Of a DNA stretch of 22,662 bases, positions 7,092 through 15,721 are shown in pieces. The DNA comes from an uncultured Opitutales bacterium (GTDB taxonomy: Bacteria; Verrucomicrobiota; Verrucomicrobiia; Opitutales; UBA9783): contig CAKUXH010000003.1 in NCBI GenBank assembly GCA_934700265.1, positions 1-22,662 on the forward strand, read 5' to 3'. Made by a program: the position numbers and the translations under genes. The notes under the pieces are model-generated. The model saw only the letters and a program-made list of their open reading frames with translations. It had not been told where the DNA came from and searched no databases. Each line of letters begins with the position of its first letter. The stretch's first letter is position 1.

Positions 7092-8260
7092 CAATGAACC
7101 AACGAAGATAACTGAAAGATAGGCAAAAACATTGCTACTACAATCACACCAATGATTATACCTAAAAAGCAAATGATAAAAGGCTCGAGCAATGATGCCA
7201 TCGCTGAAACCATATTATTAACATCATTTTCATACAATCCAGCAACATTTTTAATCATTTTTTCTACATTACCAGACTGTTCTCCCGCCTTTGTCATATT
7301 ACAAACAATCTTTGGAAAATAAGGAATCGTTTCCATCAAACTTGAAAGCTGCTGCCCTGCTTGAATACCTTTTTTAATTTTTTCACACGCTTTTGTTAAA
7401 AAAAAGCTATTAGCAACATTTGTACAAATATCTATCGCCTTTAGTATCGGAACTCCATTAGCCAAAAGTACCGAATAAGTACGACAGAAGCGGGCAATAT
7501 TTGTTTTTCGAACAAGCGTCCCAAATAGAGGAATATACCGCAAAAATATATCCACTAACTCTGCCCCTTTTGGCGATAATAAAAACTTCTTACCAATAAC
7601 ATATCCCATTGAACAGGCTACTACAATCCATAAGATATTGCCTTTGATAAAATCACTTACATCGATCAACTTTTGTGTTAGCCAAGGAAGGCTTGCTCCA
7701 AACCCACTAAACATCTCTCCAAATACAGGAACAACCCAAATCATCAATCCCATCACTAACAAAATTGACATCGTTATAATAACGATAGGGTAAGTAAGCG
7801 CACTTTTAAATTTTTTTGTAAGTTTTAAAGATGCATTTAAATATTCCGCAACTGTATTCATAGCGTCTGGCAGTGCTCCAGAAACTTCTCCAGCTTCCAC
7901 CATATTATAAAATAATGGAGGGAATGCGTAAGGATAACGCCTCAAACTACTTGAAAAAGATTCTCCAGCAAAAATTGATTCTTTGATTTGTGTTAAAATA
8001 TAATGGAAATCTTTATTCTTTACCTCTGAAACAATCGTATCTAAAGCATGAGATAAAGGTAAACCTGCTTTTAACATAGAAGACAATTGTTCAGAAAATA
8101 GAGCCAACAAGTCCAATTTTATATGAATTTTCTTAACACGAAGATCCATACGTGAATCAAACTTTGTACCTTTTTTATTTACTTCTAAATCTTTTAGTAA
8201 CGTCTTTTTAACGTCACTAACTGAATTATTAACTGTTCCTGAATCTTCAAAGAGTACCAT
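7091..8260 (-). CDS. gspF: Type II secretion / type IV pilus inner-membrane protein GspF/PilC
   Basis: GspF/PilC is the polytopic core of the assembly platform that works with the secretion ATPase to build pseudopili or pili. The 389-residue product shows the two-fold repeat of the family. The first domain (about 50-170) contains FSEQLSSMLKAGLPLSHALD and FYNMVEAGEVSGALPDAM. The second (about 255-375) contains FCRTYSVLLANGVPILKAID and NMTKAGEQSGNVEKMI. Membrane segments lie near 170-195, 215-235 and 360-382, the last being FIICFLGIIIGVIVVAMFL. The ATG at 8260 follows a promoter with only a 6-base gap. The family is shared between type II secretion, type IV pili and competence pili, and sequence alone does not decide which. 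The nearby dprA makes a DNA-uptake pilus possible, but that is inference. Confidence 0.9.
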   Translation of the reverse strand: MVLFEDSGTVNNSVSDVKKTLLKDLEVNKKGTKFDSRMDLRVKKIHIKLDLLALFSEQLSSMLKAGLPLSHALDTIVSEVKNKDFHYILTQIKESIFAGESFSSSLRRYPYAFPPLFYNMVEAGEVSGALPDAMNTVAEYLNASLKLTKKFKSALTYPIVIITMSILLVMGLMIWVVPVFGEMFSGFGASLPWLTQKLIDVSDFIKGNILWIVVACSMGYVIGKKFLLSPKGAELVDIFLRYIPLFGTLVRKTNIARFCRTYSVLLANGVPILKAIDICTNVANSFFLTKACEKIKKGIQAGQQLSSLMETIPYFPKIVCNMTKAGEQSGNVEKMIKNVAGLYENDVNNMVSAMASLLEPFIICFLGIIIGVIVVAMFLPIFQLSSLVH

Positions 8261-8266
8261 GATTCT

Positions 8267-8295
8267 ATAATACTAATTTTGCATTATAAAATCAA
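8267..8295 (-). promoter_or_regulatory. Promoter of the gspF operon, apparently leaderless
   Basis: On the minus strand TTGATT (8295-8290) and TATTAT (8272-8267) are exactly 17 bases apart. The -10 box is 6 bases from the ATG at 8260, so the transcript should begin at or just inside the start codon. No Shine-Dalgarno sequence is present. Confidence 0.45.
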
Positions 8296-8325
8296 TAAAA
8301 GAATATATTTTTAGAAAAAATTTTT

Positions 8326-8946
8326 CTATAAATTCTGTTGTAGAGTATTTATCAATGCAAACATTTCTTCATTGGAATCAACACTAAACATCCCAGCTTT
8401 TACAATAATTTTAGAAAAAGGTTTCGGTAAATGGAATTGATCCCATGATTTTAATTTCCAAGCACTTTGCATATCAAAACTCAGCGTAATGATATTAAAT
8501 TTATGCTGACAAACCCATTTCACAGACCCTGGCTTCATCACACATCTTGGCCCCTTAGGACCATCTGGTGTAATAATGATATCACAATTTTGTCTACAGT
8601 CTTCCAATTCCTTAAGTGCAGAAGATCCGCGCCATGTACTTGATCCACGCACCGCCTGTACATGAAACATTTTTACAAGAAATTCAAGCCACGCACCATC
8701 TTTGCTTGCACTCATTAACCCATACATAGCACGCTGCCCTCTCATTTTACGCAAGATAGGTGCTACAAATAAATTATGATGCCAAAAATAAAATACACAG
8801 GGTTTTTTTGTATATGTCGCCATAACTTTTCGAGAATCCTCATCCAAAACAATTTTTAACGACATATACCATAATTTTAATATTCCATAAATTGGTAAAA
8901 CACATACCTTTTGAAAAAAGTTTAGATGGTGAACAATACGTTTCAT
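8326..8946 (-). CDS. Lysophospholipid acyltransferase-like protein (DUF374 type)
   Basis: The ATG at 8946 is chosen: it lies one base after the mutS stop and has GAAGAG four bases before it. A TTG at 8958 would overlap mutS. The 206-residue product has an N-terminal hydrophobic stretch (about 12-32). It also has the acyltransferase-type FWHHNLFVAP (His56/His57), GSSTWRGSSALKEL and TPDGPKGPR (126-134), the hallmark of the DUF374 branch of the LPLAT superfamily. Relatives transfer acyl chains to lipid A-type or phospholipid acceptors at the inner membrane. In this branch His56 or His57 would be the catalytic base. The physiological acceptor cannot be read from sequence. It is co-transcribed with mutS, with no obvious functional link. 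Confidence 0.8.
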   Translation of the reverse strand: MKRIVHHLNFFQKVCVLPIYGILKLWYMSLKIVLDEDSRKVMATYTKKPCVFYFWHHNLFVAPILRKMRGQRAMYGLMSASKDGAWLEFLVKMFHVQAVRGSSTWRGSSALKELEDCRQNCDIIITPDGPKGPRCVMKPGSVKWVCQHKFNIITLSFDMQSAWKLKSWDQFHLPKPFSKIIVKAGMFSVDSNEEMFALINTLQQNL

Positions 8947-8947
8947 T

Positions 8948-11446
8948 TTACTCTTCAAATAAAGCTAATTGCGGTATAGAATCGGTTGTTTTTTTATCTT
9001 TAAGTAACTTTTGTAGTACTTTCCCTTCGCTTTCAAGTTTACTTAAAATAGTCTTTGATCTCTCAATAACTTCTAAAGGCAAACCAGCTAATTTAGCCAC
9101 TTGGATTCCATAAGAACGTCTAGCACTTCCTTTACAAATCTGATGAACAAATAAAATCTCATCATTCCATTCTTTTACGATAACATAAGAATTAAAAATT
9201 CGAGGATATAATTTTTCTAACTGTGTAAGTTCATGGTAATGCGTTGCAAAAAGTGTTCTTGGTCCTAAATCCACATTTTTTTGGAGATACTCAACTACCG
9301 ACCAAGCAATACTCAAACCATCGTAAGTACTTGTCCCACGACCAATTTCATCTAAGATAATAAAACTGCGTGAAGTTGCATTATTTAAAATATTGGCAGT
9401 TTCTAGCATTTCGACCATAAATGTTGACTGCCCATTTGCAAGATTATCACTCGCACCAACACGAGAAAATATACGATCGATCCAACCTAAATGACACGAC
9501 TTTGCTGGAACCCAACAACCTATATGTGCCATCAAGGCAATAATAGCGTTCTGCCGAATGTATGTTGATTTACCAGCCATATTCGGCCCTGTTAAAATCA
9601 TAATTTGCTCATTTGCACAATCTAACTGCAAATCATTTTCAACAAAACTATTAATTGAATTATCTTCACTTAATGCATTTTCAACAATAGGATGCCGTCC
9701 TCCAATAATCTCAAAACAATTAGTACCATCTACCTGAGGACAACAGTAATGCTTTTCTCTTGCTAAAGCTCCCCAAGAAGAAAAAACATCTACCTGAGCC
9801 AATGTTATAGCTGTTTGATTTAATTCATCTGATGAAGCTAAAATATGTTTTACAAGTTCTAAAAAAATTTCCTTCTCTTTCTCAATTGCTCTCTCTTGAC
9901 TGTGCAAAATAAAATCTTCCTTTTCCTTAAGTTCCTGAGTATAATAACGCTCAAAATGCGTCATCGTTTGCTTTCGGATATAATGCGTTGGAACCAAACC
10001 TAAATTTCCTTTAGTAATTTCAATAAAAAATCCAACAGCTGAATTATACTTTACACGCAAATTACGTATACCTGTAGCCTGTTGCTCTTGAACTTCATAT
10101 TGCTGCAACCATACCTGCGATTCTTTTTGAGCTGAACGTAAATGATCCAATTGTGGATCAAAACCATTCCGAATATAGCCACCTTCGCTTAAATCATTTG
10201 GCAAATCATTTACAAGCGCTTCAGAAAGCAATGCTTTTAATTCATCAAATAAATGTATGCCATCTATAAAATTCTGTAATATATTTACATTCATTTGACA
10301 TAAAACACCACGAATAGCTGGTAATTTCTCTAACGTTTCTAAAATAGCTCCCAACTCTCTTGGTGAACGCAAACGATTATGTAATCGTGCTAAAATTCTT
10401 ATAATATCTCGCGTATGTGATAACAAATTTTGTAATTCATTGACCGCCATAGGTGCATCGTAAAATGCTTTCACGCATTGCTGCCGATAAGCAATCTGCT
10501 GCAAATCTATTAAAGGGCTTATTAAAAATTGCTGCACTAAACGACTACCAGCTGCTGTTTTTGCAACATCTAAAAAATGTAATAACGATCCTCCCCTACT
10601 CCCTCTTTGCGTCTGAAAAATTTCCAAATTGCGCAATGTAGCAGGATCCAAAAGCATATTTTTATTACAACGGTATTTAGAAATTTTATGAATATTTTTA
10701 GGTGAATGGCACAAATTTTCCGTAACATAAAAAATAAGTGCATTTGCACACCCCAAAGCTACCTCATCCTCAGCAATACCAAAGCCATCTAAATGTTGCA
10801 CCCCTAATAATGTTTGTAGATTTTTTCGAGCTTGTTTATTATCAAAAGCAAGCGAAGGTACAAACGAAACAACTCTATTTTGAAGCAATCGATCAAAAAG
10901 TGAACGCTGCTCCGAAGGCAGATTTTCCGATAAAATAATTTCTTTAGGGTCTAAAGCCTGAAGAAATGAAATCAGATTTTCGCTCTCTACTTCGGATGCA
11001 ATTCTAAATTCACTTGTAGATAAATCTAACCACGCTGCATTCAATAATCCATGCAGATAATCCAAACATGCGATATAATGATTATCACGAGCTTCCATCT
11101 GACTATCTTCTAAGACAGTCCCTGGAGTCAATATGCGTGTAAGAGAACGCTCTACAAGTTTCCCTGGTTTAGCTTCCTCCATTTGATCGCAAATCGCAAC
11201 CTTTTTACCTGCTTTTAATAATTTATCAATATACGTCTCGGAAGCATGAAAAGGAATACCTGCCATAGGTATATCCCCTCGATGTGTAAGTGTAAGACCA
11301 AGAATTCTTGCCCCAACTTCAGCATCATCGTAAAACATTTCATAAAAATCGCCCAATCTAAAAAACAATATCGTATTTTGTGGTAATTTAGAATGTACCG
11401 AAAGGTACTGCTGCATCATTGGAGTAACAGACTTCTTTTCTTGCAT
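8948..11446 (-). CDS. mutS: DNA mismatch repair protein MutS
   Basis: MutS recognises base mismatches and, through its ATPase, recruits MutL. The 832-residue product has the mismatch-contacting Phe-x-Glu in FRLGDFYEMFYDDA near residues 29-42, then GIPFHASETYIDKLL and DQMEEAKPGK (domain I). Connector and lever regions follow. The ABC-type ATPase has Walker A GPNMAGKST (620-628), FMVEMLETANIL, Walker B ILDEIGRGTSTYDG and ATHYHEL. The C-terminal tail is short and ends LPQLALFEE, so the tetramerisation region is reduced. The gene is full length with no visible damage. Its ATG has no Shine-Dalgarno sequence; a -10-like box lies 9 bases upstream. It is divergent from the TPR gene, and the acyltransferase follows after one base. 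Confidence 0.97.
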   Translation of the reverse strand: MQEKKSVTPMMQQYLSVHSKLPQNTILFFRLGDFYEMFYDDAEVGARILGLTLTHRGDIPMAGIPFHASETYIDKLLKAGKKVAICDQMEEAKPGKLVERSLTRILTPGTVLEDSQMEARDNHYIACLDYLHGLLNAAWLDLSTSEFRIASEVESENLISFLQALDPKEIILSENLPSEQRSLFDRLLQNRVVSFVPSLAFDNKQARKNLQTLLGVQHLDGFGIAEDEVALGCANALIFYVTENLCHSPKNIHKISKYRCNKNMLLDPATLRNLEIFQTQRGSRGGSLLHFLDVAKTAAGSRLVQQFLISPLIDLQQIAYRQQCVKAFYDAPMAVNELQNLLSHTRDIIRILARLHNRLRSPRELGAILETLEKLPAIRGVLCQMNVNILQNFIDGIHLFDELKALLSEALVNDLPNDLSEGGYIRNGFDPQLDHLRSAQKESQVWLQQYEVQEQQATGIRNLRVKYNSAVGFFIEITKGNLGLVPTHYIRKQTMTHFERYYTQELKEKEDFILHSQERAIEKEKEIFLELVKHILASSDELNQTAITLAQVDVFSSWGALAREKHYCCPQVDGTNCFEIIGGRHPIVENALSEDNSINSFVENDLQLDCANEQIMILTGPNMAGKSTYIRQNAIIALMAHIGCWVPAKSCHLGWIDRIFSRVGASDNLANGQSTFMVEMLETANILNNATSRSFIILDEIGRGTSTYDGLSIAWSVVEYLQKNVDLGPRTLFATHYHELTQLEKLYPRIFNSYVIVKEWNDEILFVHQICKGSARRSYGIQVAKLAGLPLEVIERSKTILSKLESEGKVLQKLLKDKKTTDSIPQLALFEE

Positions 11447-11455
11447 AATATATTT

Positions 11456-11482
11456 ATTATCAAATTTCTTAATAAATCACAA
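11456..11482 (-). promoter_or_regulatory. Possible mutS promoter, apparently leaderless
   Basis: On the minus strand TTGTGA (11482-11477) and GATAAT (11461-11456) are 15 bases apart, a short spacer. The -10 box is 9 bases from the mutS ATG at 11446. The AT-rich setting makes chance matches likely, so this is weaker than the other promoter calls. Confidence 0.3.
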
Positions 11483-11520
11483 TCTTAATTTTTTCAAATT
11501 TTATTCTCATTTTTTTGTTT

Positions 11521-11529
11521 TGGTATAAA
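11521..11529 (+). promoter_or_regulatory. Extended -10 promoter of the TPR protein gene
   Basis: TGGTATAAA (11521-11529) is an extended -10 element with a weak TTATTC box 17 bases upstream of TATAAA. The transcript would begin around 11535, leaving a short leader before the ATG at 11548. Confidence 0.4.
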
Positions 11530-11547
11530 AAATGCTTTACAGAAAGT

Positions 11548-12804
11548 ATGCGCATAAAAACTTTTATAACATTTCTGAGTTTCGTTATCAACTTTTTAGT
11601 CTTCCTTTCAGGAAGCTTGGATAATTCTATAATTATCCCTGAAAAATTAAAAGAAATTGTAGAAAACCCTTTCGAAGAAGTTGATTTCATCCCTTACATA
11701 CAAAATCTTCAAAATCCCATCGACTTAAAGACAAAATGGGGTAATCAAATCGTTTACGGCTGGATGGCCTTCAATCATAAAAATTTTTACGAAAGCGAAC
11801 AACAATGGCAAAAAGCGCTAGATTTTTTCATTCCTCAAGAATTAAATCAAAACTTAACTAAACAACTTTGTAAAATATACAAAATTTTAAATTCAAAAAC
11901 ATTATTTTTAATGTATGAAAAGTACGTAGAAACATACCCAAATGCTATTGATACTCCTAAAGTTCATTTAAGTTTAGCCAATTTTTATTTGAATTGCCAA
12001 GCTTATGAAAGAGCTTTATACCATTTTTATAAGATATTAAACAGTACACTTACTATCGTAAACACAGATATTTCAAATCATGAATCTTATGTTATTTGGG
12101 CTCAGTTAGGGATCGCTCAAACCTATTTAGAACAAAAAAGATATACAGAAGCTTACGATTTTTTTACAAAAATTCATTTAAAAAACTTTGAAAATTCTAT
12201 CGCCCAAGAAGTAATATTTAAAGAAGCTTTATGTGCTTATCTTTCAAAGCATTTTTACAATGCAGAAACTTTATTAAAGGATTATTGTTCACAAACCCCA
12301 CAAACAGCTCAACTCCCAGAAGCCTACTATTATTTAGTTCACTGTTATAAAGAAATGGACAATAAAGACAACATGCTTCGTACATTGTTTGAACTATTAA
12401 AAATTGGCCAACAAAAACGAATTGATAAAGAAATTTATTGGGAAAATTGGGATAAATACCAAACTTTAAGTGCCAAAGAAGTTGCACAAGATTTTTATAC
12501 CGAAGGAAATCTTATCGATGCTATAAAATTATATCAAGTTCTTGTTGATATGAACACAACCCCTGAATGGCAATGGCCTATTTTATGCCAAATGGGCCTA
12601 TGTTACGAACGATTAGGGCTATCTTTAAAAAGTAAAGCCGCTTATGAACTTATCGCTAACGCCCAAGAACAGTGGAATGAAAAAAATATCAATTGGTCTG
12701 AAGATTTACGCAACTATCAATTGCAAGCCAAATGGCACCTTGAACAATTGGAAACATATGAAAAAATCAAGCTAAACTTCGAACAATTTGTTAAATCCTC
12801 TTAA
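11548..12804 (+). CDS. Exported tetratricopeptide-repeat protein of unknown function
   Basis: The ATG at 11548 is chosen over an upstream TTG at 11515, because the latter would precede the predicted transcription start. The 418-residue product begins with a signal or anchor segment (MRIKTFITFLSFVINFLVFL). The rest is almost entirely helical pairs typical of TPR repeats: VYGWMAFNHKNFYESEQQWQKAL, HLSLANFYLNCQAYERALYHF, AQLGIAQTYLEQKRYTEAYDFF, FKEALCAYLSKHFYNAETLL, EAYYYLVHCYKEMDNKDNM and CQMGLCYERLGLSLKSKAAYELIA (matches vary in strength, each cut here to under 24 residues). Spacing of about 34-40 residues supports at least five repeats. Such proteins are protein-binding scaffolds, often in envelope assembly. 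There is no partner domain to say more. Its stop codon interlocks with that of the helicase gene on the opposite strand. Confidence 0.65.
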   Translation: MRIKTFITFLSFVINFLVFLSGSLDNSIIIPEKLKEIVENPFEEVDFIPYIQNLQNPIDLKTKWGNQIVYGWMAFNHKNFYESEQQWQKALDFFIPQELNQNLTKQLCKIYKILNSKTLFLMYEKYVETYPNAIDTPKVHLSLANFYLNCQAYERALYHFYKILNSTLTIVNTDISNHESYVIWAQLGIAQTYLEQKRYTEAYDFFTKIHLKNFENSIAQEVIFKEALCAYLSKHFYNAETLLKDYCSQTPQTAQLPEAYYYLVHCYKEMDNKDNMLRTLFELLKIGQQKRIDKEIYWENWDKYQTLSAKEVAQDFYTEGNLIDAIKLYQVLVDMNTTPEWQWPILCQMGLCYERLGLSLKSKAAYELIANAQEQWNEKNINWSEDLRNYQLQAKWHLEQLETYEKIKLNFEQFVKSS

Positions 12805-14972
12805 TAAGTTTCTTCTAATAAATCTCCAAAAGATGGAGAACTTGCTTCCGATTTCCACAAAAGTTTATCATTAATAATAACAAGGTGTTTTTTTGCACGT
12901 GTGCAAGCCACATATAATAAACGTTGCAACTCTCTTTTTCGTGATAAATTAAGCTCTGAAGAAAAATTCTTCGCATATTTATTAAAAACTAACTTATAAC
13001 CAAAAATGCAAGGATACTGCATTTGATGGTGGCGTATCGGTCGATAAAAAAATGGCAAAATAACGGTATCCCATTCTAAACCCTTTGCCTTATAACAAGA
13101 ATATCCTTGAACAGTATTTGGCAAAACATCCGCAATTTCTTCAATTGCCGTATCAAGGTACTGGCATAACTTTTTTTCTATTTCAACCCATCCCTGCCCC
13201 AATTGTTGCGCCTGAAAAACCGTTTCTAAAATGATATTTCTACAAGCCGTATTTGTAACATCTTCATTACAATAAGGCGAAAAATTATCCACTATTGCCA
13301 GCACTCCTTGCCATGGAGCCATTTCTAAAATCTCATTTCGAAATTTAACCAACTGATTTAATTTACTTTTTATCTCGTTTTGACCAGATTGTTCCTCTAT
13401 AATTTGTAATTCTCCTTGAAAACAAGTTATATCTTTTTCAGAGAAACAAAATGTACCGTATAACATTCCTGCAATCTCAAAAGAATCATTTGGAAAATTT
13501 AAAAGATGTATAAAGGCTAAAATTGTGCAAAAAAATACATTATCTCTAAATGTAACATTGTTAGAATACAGTTGTAAAGTTACTCCATTCGCTGCCAAAT
13601 ATGTTTGTATTTCATTTAACCAATCATTTCGAGGACATAATAAACAAACTTTTGATAAATCTATCTGTTTTTTTAAGGAATATTCCTTTAAAAACTCAGC
13701 TATTAATTTTATTTCATAGCTAATAGGATCATCAATCGTAGATGACTCTTTAAGTTTTATCTCTTGATATTCTCCGGATACTTTCGAAGCTGACACCAAA
13801 CTAACATAATTAACCTGCTTTGCATCAACTTGGGAATTTAATATTCCAGGAAATATTTTATTCAACACGTTAACAATCACCTGTGGGCAACGAAAAGTTT
13901 TTGAAAAAATAAGCTCCTTGCACTTCCCATCATCAACTAATCTTTTATGCAAATCCAAATAATATTGTAAATCTGCTCGCGAATAAATAGCCTGCTGTGG
14001 ATCACCAACCATAGAAAAATGGCTCTTTGGATTAAACGAACATAAAGTTTGCAAATATTGAAACTGATTTATATCCGTATCCTGCGCTTCATCCAATATA
14101 ATAGAAACTTTATTCTGTTTAAAAAAATCTTGAACAAACGGTCTATTTAAGAGTTGCTTTGCATGATCAATTAAATCCGAATGTTTCAAATAGCCTTGAG
14201 CTAAACGATACTCAAAATAATCTTTAGATAATTTTTCTACAAAATTATAGGCATTTTGTCCTAACCAATCAAAAAACGGCTCAAAAGTCTCATAAAAAAC
14301 TTGTTTAAATTTTTCACCCCCACTTGAACATTCAGGCAAAACTAAAAACCCTTCAGCATTATATTGCGTCTGCCAATCTTGTATTTCTTTCTGTTTTCGA
14401 GTAATTGCAATTCGATTTCTCGGCTCAGGTGTATAATTGTAAATAGGCATTAAGTTAAGCTTGTATAATTCACTATAACTAGTAGTCTCAGATACCTCAC
14501 AATTTAAAGGAGAAACATTATCCATCACTTTCAACAAAACATCTAAATCTATAAAACGTAGTACATTTCTAAAAGAGCTATTTACAAAATTTTCTTTTCC
14601 CCAAGAAAGTAAAAAACGTTCTCTCAAAGTAAGGTCATCCAATAAAAGTTCGTAATGATTTGCGTCAAACTTACGAATATGATTCCAACAAAGGCTATGA
14701 ATAGTACCAAAAAAACTTTGATTAAAAAAATAAACTATCTGCTTAAATCGAGGATGTTGCTTTATCCGTGTTAAAGCACGCTTTTGCAAGGACTCTGCTG
14801 CTTTTTTTGTATAAGTAATAACATGCAAATGAGCTAATTCCTCAGGAAATTTATCTGCTAACGTATAGATTCTCTCAACAATCGAAAATGTCTTTCCCAC
14901 TCCTGCTGGAGCAATAACGGAAAAATCATGGTCTACATCATAACAAAATTGTTGACGCTGCAAAAAATCCAT
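12801..14972 (-). CDS. UvrD/Rep/AddA-family superfamily 1 DNA helicase
   Basis: This is an ATP-dependent 3'-5' DNA helicase of the UvrD type. The 723-residue product has the full motif set. Q motif and Walker A are at the N-terminus (QRQQFCYD, APAGVGKT at 21-28). Motif Ia is VITYTKKAAESL, followed by GTIHSLCW. Walker B is ILDEAQDTD (DEAQD at 294-298), and motif III is VGDPQQAIYSRADL. Motif IV is FSKTFRCPQVIVNVL, motif V GYSCYKAKGLEWDTVILPF, and motif VI LLYVACTRAKKHLVI. No nuclease domain follows motif VI, so it is not a complete AddA or RecB. It could be a stand-alone repair helicase or the helicase part of a system whose nuclease is elsewhere. It lies 23 bases after the peroxiredoxin gene and may be co-transcribed. 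The start overlaps a 12-base palindrome. Confidence 0.88.
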   Translation of the reverse strand: MDFLQRQQFCYDVDHDFSVIAPAGVGKTFSIVERIYTLADKFPEELAHLHVITYTKKAAESLQKRALTRIKQHPRFKQIVYFFNQSFFGTIHSLCWNHIRKFDANHYELLLDDLTLRERFLLSWGKENFVNSSFRNVLRFIDLDVLLKVMDNVSPLNCEVSETTSYSELYKLNLMPIYNYTPEPRNRIAITRKQKEIQDWQTQYNAEGFLVLPECSSGGEKFKQVFYETFEPFFDWLGQNAYNFVEKLSKDYFEYRLAQGYLKHSDLIDHAKQLLNRPFVQDFFKQNKVSIILDEAQDTDINQFQYLQTLCSFNPKSHFSMVGDPQQAIYSRADLQYYLDLHKRLVDDGKCKELIFSKTFRCPQVIVNVLNKIFPGILNSQVDAKQVNYVSLVSASKVSGEYQEIKLKESSTIDDPISYEIKLIAEFLKEYSLKKQIDLSKVCLLCPRNDWLNEIQTYLAANGVTLQLYSNNVTFRDNVFFCTILAFIHLLNFPNDSFEIAGMLYGTFCFSEKDITCFQGELQIIEEQSGQNEIKSKLNQLVKFRNEILEMAPWQGVLAIVDNFSPYCNEDVTNTACRNIILETVFQAQQLGQGWVEIEKKLCQYLDTAIEEIADVLPNTVQGYSCYKAKGLEWDTVILPFFYRPIRHHQMQYPCIFGYKLVFNKYAKNFSSELNLSRKRELQRLLYVACTRAKKHLVIINDKLLWKSEASSPSFGDLLEETY

Positions 14973-14983
14973 ACGTTAACGTA
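14972..14983. repeat. Perfect 12-base palindrome at the helicase start
   Basis: TACGTTAACGTA reads the same on both strands and begins at the first base of the helicase ATG. It occupies half of the short gap after the peroxiredoxin gene. It could be an operator or just chance; no second copy was seen. Confidence 0.5.
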
Positions 14984-14995
14984 CTCTAATCGGCT

Positions 14996-15652
14996 TTATT
15001 GATTAAAATACTGATTCAATCCATCAGGTGTTGGTTTCATTGCTTTTTCTCCTTTATGCCAATTAATAGGACAAACTTCACCAAACGTTTCAAAATGTTG
15101 CAAGGCATCTATCATACGCAAAGTTTCTTCCACAGAGCGTCCTAATGGCATGTTGTTTACAACCTGATGTTGAACAATGCCAGACATATCTATAAGAAAT
15201 AAACCTCGATAAGCGACCATAGCACCATTTGATTGTAAATAACCATTTTCATCATAGTAATAATTCCCTGCTAAAACACCATAATTCGCTGATATCGTCT
15301 TATTAATATCTGCTACAATAGGATAAGTAATCCCTTGAATTCCTCCTTGAGTTTTAGGCTGTTGCAACCAACCATAGTGGCTCGCTTCCGTATCTGTTGA
15401 ACATGCAATTACCTGTGTATTACGTTCTTCAAAAGATTTAAGTTCTTTCTGAAATGCATGCAACTCAGTCGGGCAAACAAATGTAAAATCTTTAGGATAA
15501 AAAAATAAAACAACATATTTTTTACCTAAAAATTGATTTAAAGAAAAATCTTCCACAATCTGCTGACCATTTAAAATTGCTGGTGCAGAAAAATCCGGAG
15601 CTTTTTTCCCAACCAACGTTCCAACGCTAGAATTATAATTACATTCACACAT
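14996..15652 (-). CDS. Typical 2-Cys peroxiredoxin (AhpC/Prx1 family)
   Basis: The enzyme reduces hydrogen peroxide and organic peroxides in the cytosol using a thioredoxin- or AhpF-type donor. Starting at ATG 15652 (MCECNYNSSVGTLVGKKAPDF), the 218-residue product has the peroxidatic Cys60 in FYPKDFTFVCPTEL. The resolving Cys194 is in GEVCPINWHKGEKAMKPTP. An internal GGIQGI loop and a near-terminal QYF resemble the GGxG and YF elements of peroxiredoxins that are easily inactivated by excess peroxide. A TTG start at 15721 would lie upstream of the predicted -10 box and is rejected. A strong AAGGAGGG lies 17 bases before the ATG, unusually far. No peroxide regulator or reductase gene is adjacent. 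Confidence 0.93.
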   Translation of the reverse strand: MCECNYNSSVGTLVGKKAPDFSAPAILNGQQIVEDFSLNQFLGKKYVVLFFYPKDFTFVCPTELHAFQKELKSFEERNTQVIACSTDTEASHYGWLQQPKTQGGIQGITYPIVADINKTISANYGVLAGNYYYDENGYLQSNGAMVAYRGLFLIDMSGIVQHQVVNNMPLGRSVEETLRMIDALQHFETFGEVCPINWHKGEKAMKPTPDGLNQYFNQ

Positions 15653-15669
15653 GTTTTTATTAAAAAAAT

Positions 15670-15682
15670 CCCTCCTTAAAAG
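15670..15682 (-). promoter_or_regulatory. Distant Shine-Dalgarno-like site within a small inverted repeat
   Basis: On the minus strand AAGGAGGG (15677-15670) is a near-perfect anti-16S match but is 17 bases from the peroxiredoxin ATG. Its first four bases pair with an upstream CCTT (in CCTTTTAAGG), so it could be partly masked in the mRNA. Confidence 0.35.
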
Positions 15683-15694
15683 GTCAACTTTTTT

Positions 15695-15721
15695 ATTATA
15701 AAACAAATAAAAAACTAACAA
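15695..15721 (-). promoter_or_regulatory. Candidate peroxiredoxin promoter
   Basis: On the minus strand TTGTTA (15721-15716) and TATAAT (15700-15695) are 15 bases apart. The -10 is perfect but the spacer is short. It would give a leader of about 35 bases. Confidence 0.35.

Noticed and set aside
8312..8328. AT-only palindrome TAGAAAAAATTTTTCTA at the acyltransferase stop, as a terminator
   Set aside because: The stem has only one G-C pair per side near the ends and no clear T-tract after it; too weak to call.
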